Source: JBFKPQ01 sp041628225
Lineage (GTDB): Bacteria; Actinomycetota; Acidimicrobiia; Spongiisociales; JAENVV01
Direction: 5' to 3'
Assembly: GCA_041628225.1 (NCBI GenBank)
Contig: JBFKPQ010000073.1
Coordinates: 1 to 11,902, forward strand
Length of the DNA stretch: 11,902 nucleotides
The position numbers and the translations under genes are program-made. Within the stretch, counting starts at the first letter, position 1; each line of letters starts with the position of its first letter. Of the stretch, positions 11,894-11,902 are shown piece by piece. The notes under the pieces were generated by a model that saw only the letters and a program-made list of their open reading frames with translations, was not told the origin of the DNA and did not search any database.

Positions 11894-11902
11894 CCGCTTG
11901 AA

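Overview
The window is GC-rich, nearly gap-free coding DNA, with genes joined by ATGA or TGATG overlaps. Codons show a strong G/C bias at third positions. The Thr/Pro-rich lipoprotein linker, the NatAB-type ABC pair and the candidate leaderless -10 boxes suggest an actinobacterium, possibly of the Acidimicrobiia type. That taxonomic guess is inference: the window has no rRNA, tRNA or other phylogenetic marker.

Layout. (1) 1-2924, plus strand: the tail of a membrane protein, a seven-helix membrane protein of unknown function, and an ABC ATPase with its ABC-2 permease (NatA/NatB type). (2) 2941-8176, plus strand: a compact nine-gene bacterial microcompartment (BMC) operon. Its order is RpiB-type sugar-phosphate isomerase, deoxyribose-phosphate aldolase (DeoC), BMC-Tdp shell trimer, BMC-H shell hexamer, BMC-P pentamer 1, CoA-acylating aldehyde dehydrogenase, BMC-Tsp shell trimer, BMC-P pentamer 2 and BMC-P pentamer 3. 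(3) 8224-9573, plus strand: an MFS exporter with its own TTGACA promoter, overlapped by a 25-bp perfect palindrome and a tandem 11-bp repeat. (4) 11880-9558, minus strand: a three-gene operon encoding a lipoprotein, a secreted six-cysteine protein and a VOC/glyoxalase-fold protein. It converges on, and overlaps, the MFS gene.

The BMC operon is the main content. The DeoC plus RpiB plus aldehyde dehydrogenase set matches the class called sugar-phosphate-utilising (SPU) BMCs in published locus surveys. The expected chemistry is that DeoC splits 2-deoxyribose-5-phosphate into glyceraldehyde-3-phosphate and acetaldehyde inside the shell, and the dehydrogenase turns acetaldehyde plus CoA and NAD+ into acetyl-CoA and NADH. 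All three enzymes start with a short amphipathic helix in which the hydrophobic residues have identical spacing (i, i+3, i+7, i+11), as expected for encapsulation peptides. The shell set (one hexamer, one single-layer and one double-layer trimer, three pentamers) is enough in kind to close a polyhedral shell.

The less expected points are as follows. The RpiB homologue has Asp where the classical catalytic Cys sits. DeoC carries a Cys-x2-Cys-x3-Cys cluster between its targeting helix and its barrel. No phosphotransacylase or alcohol dehydrogenase to recycle CoA and NAD+ is encoded in the window, although both ends of the BMC operon are visible. An elaborate operator-like element sits on the start codon of the neighbouring MFS exporter, with no regulator gene nearby.
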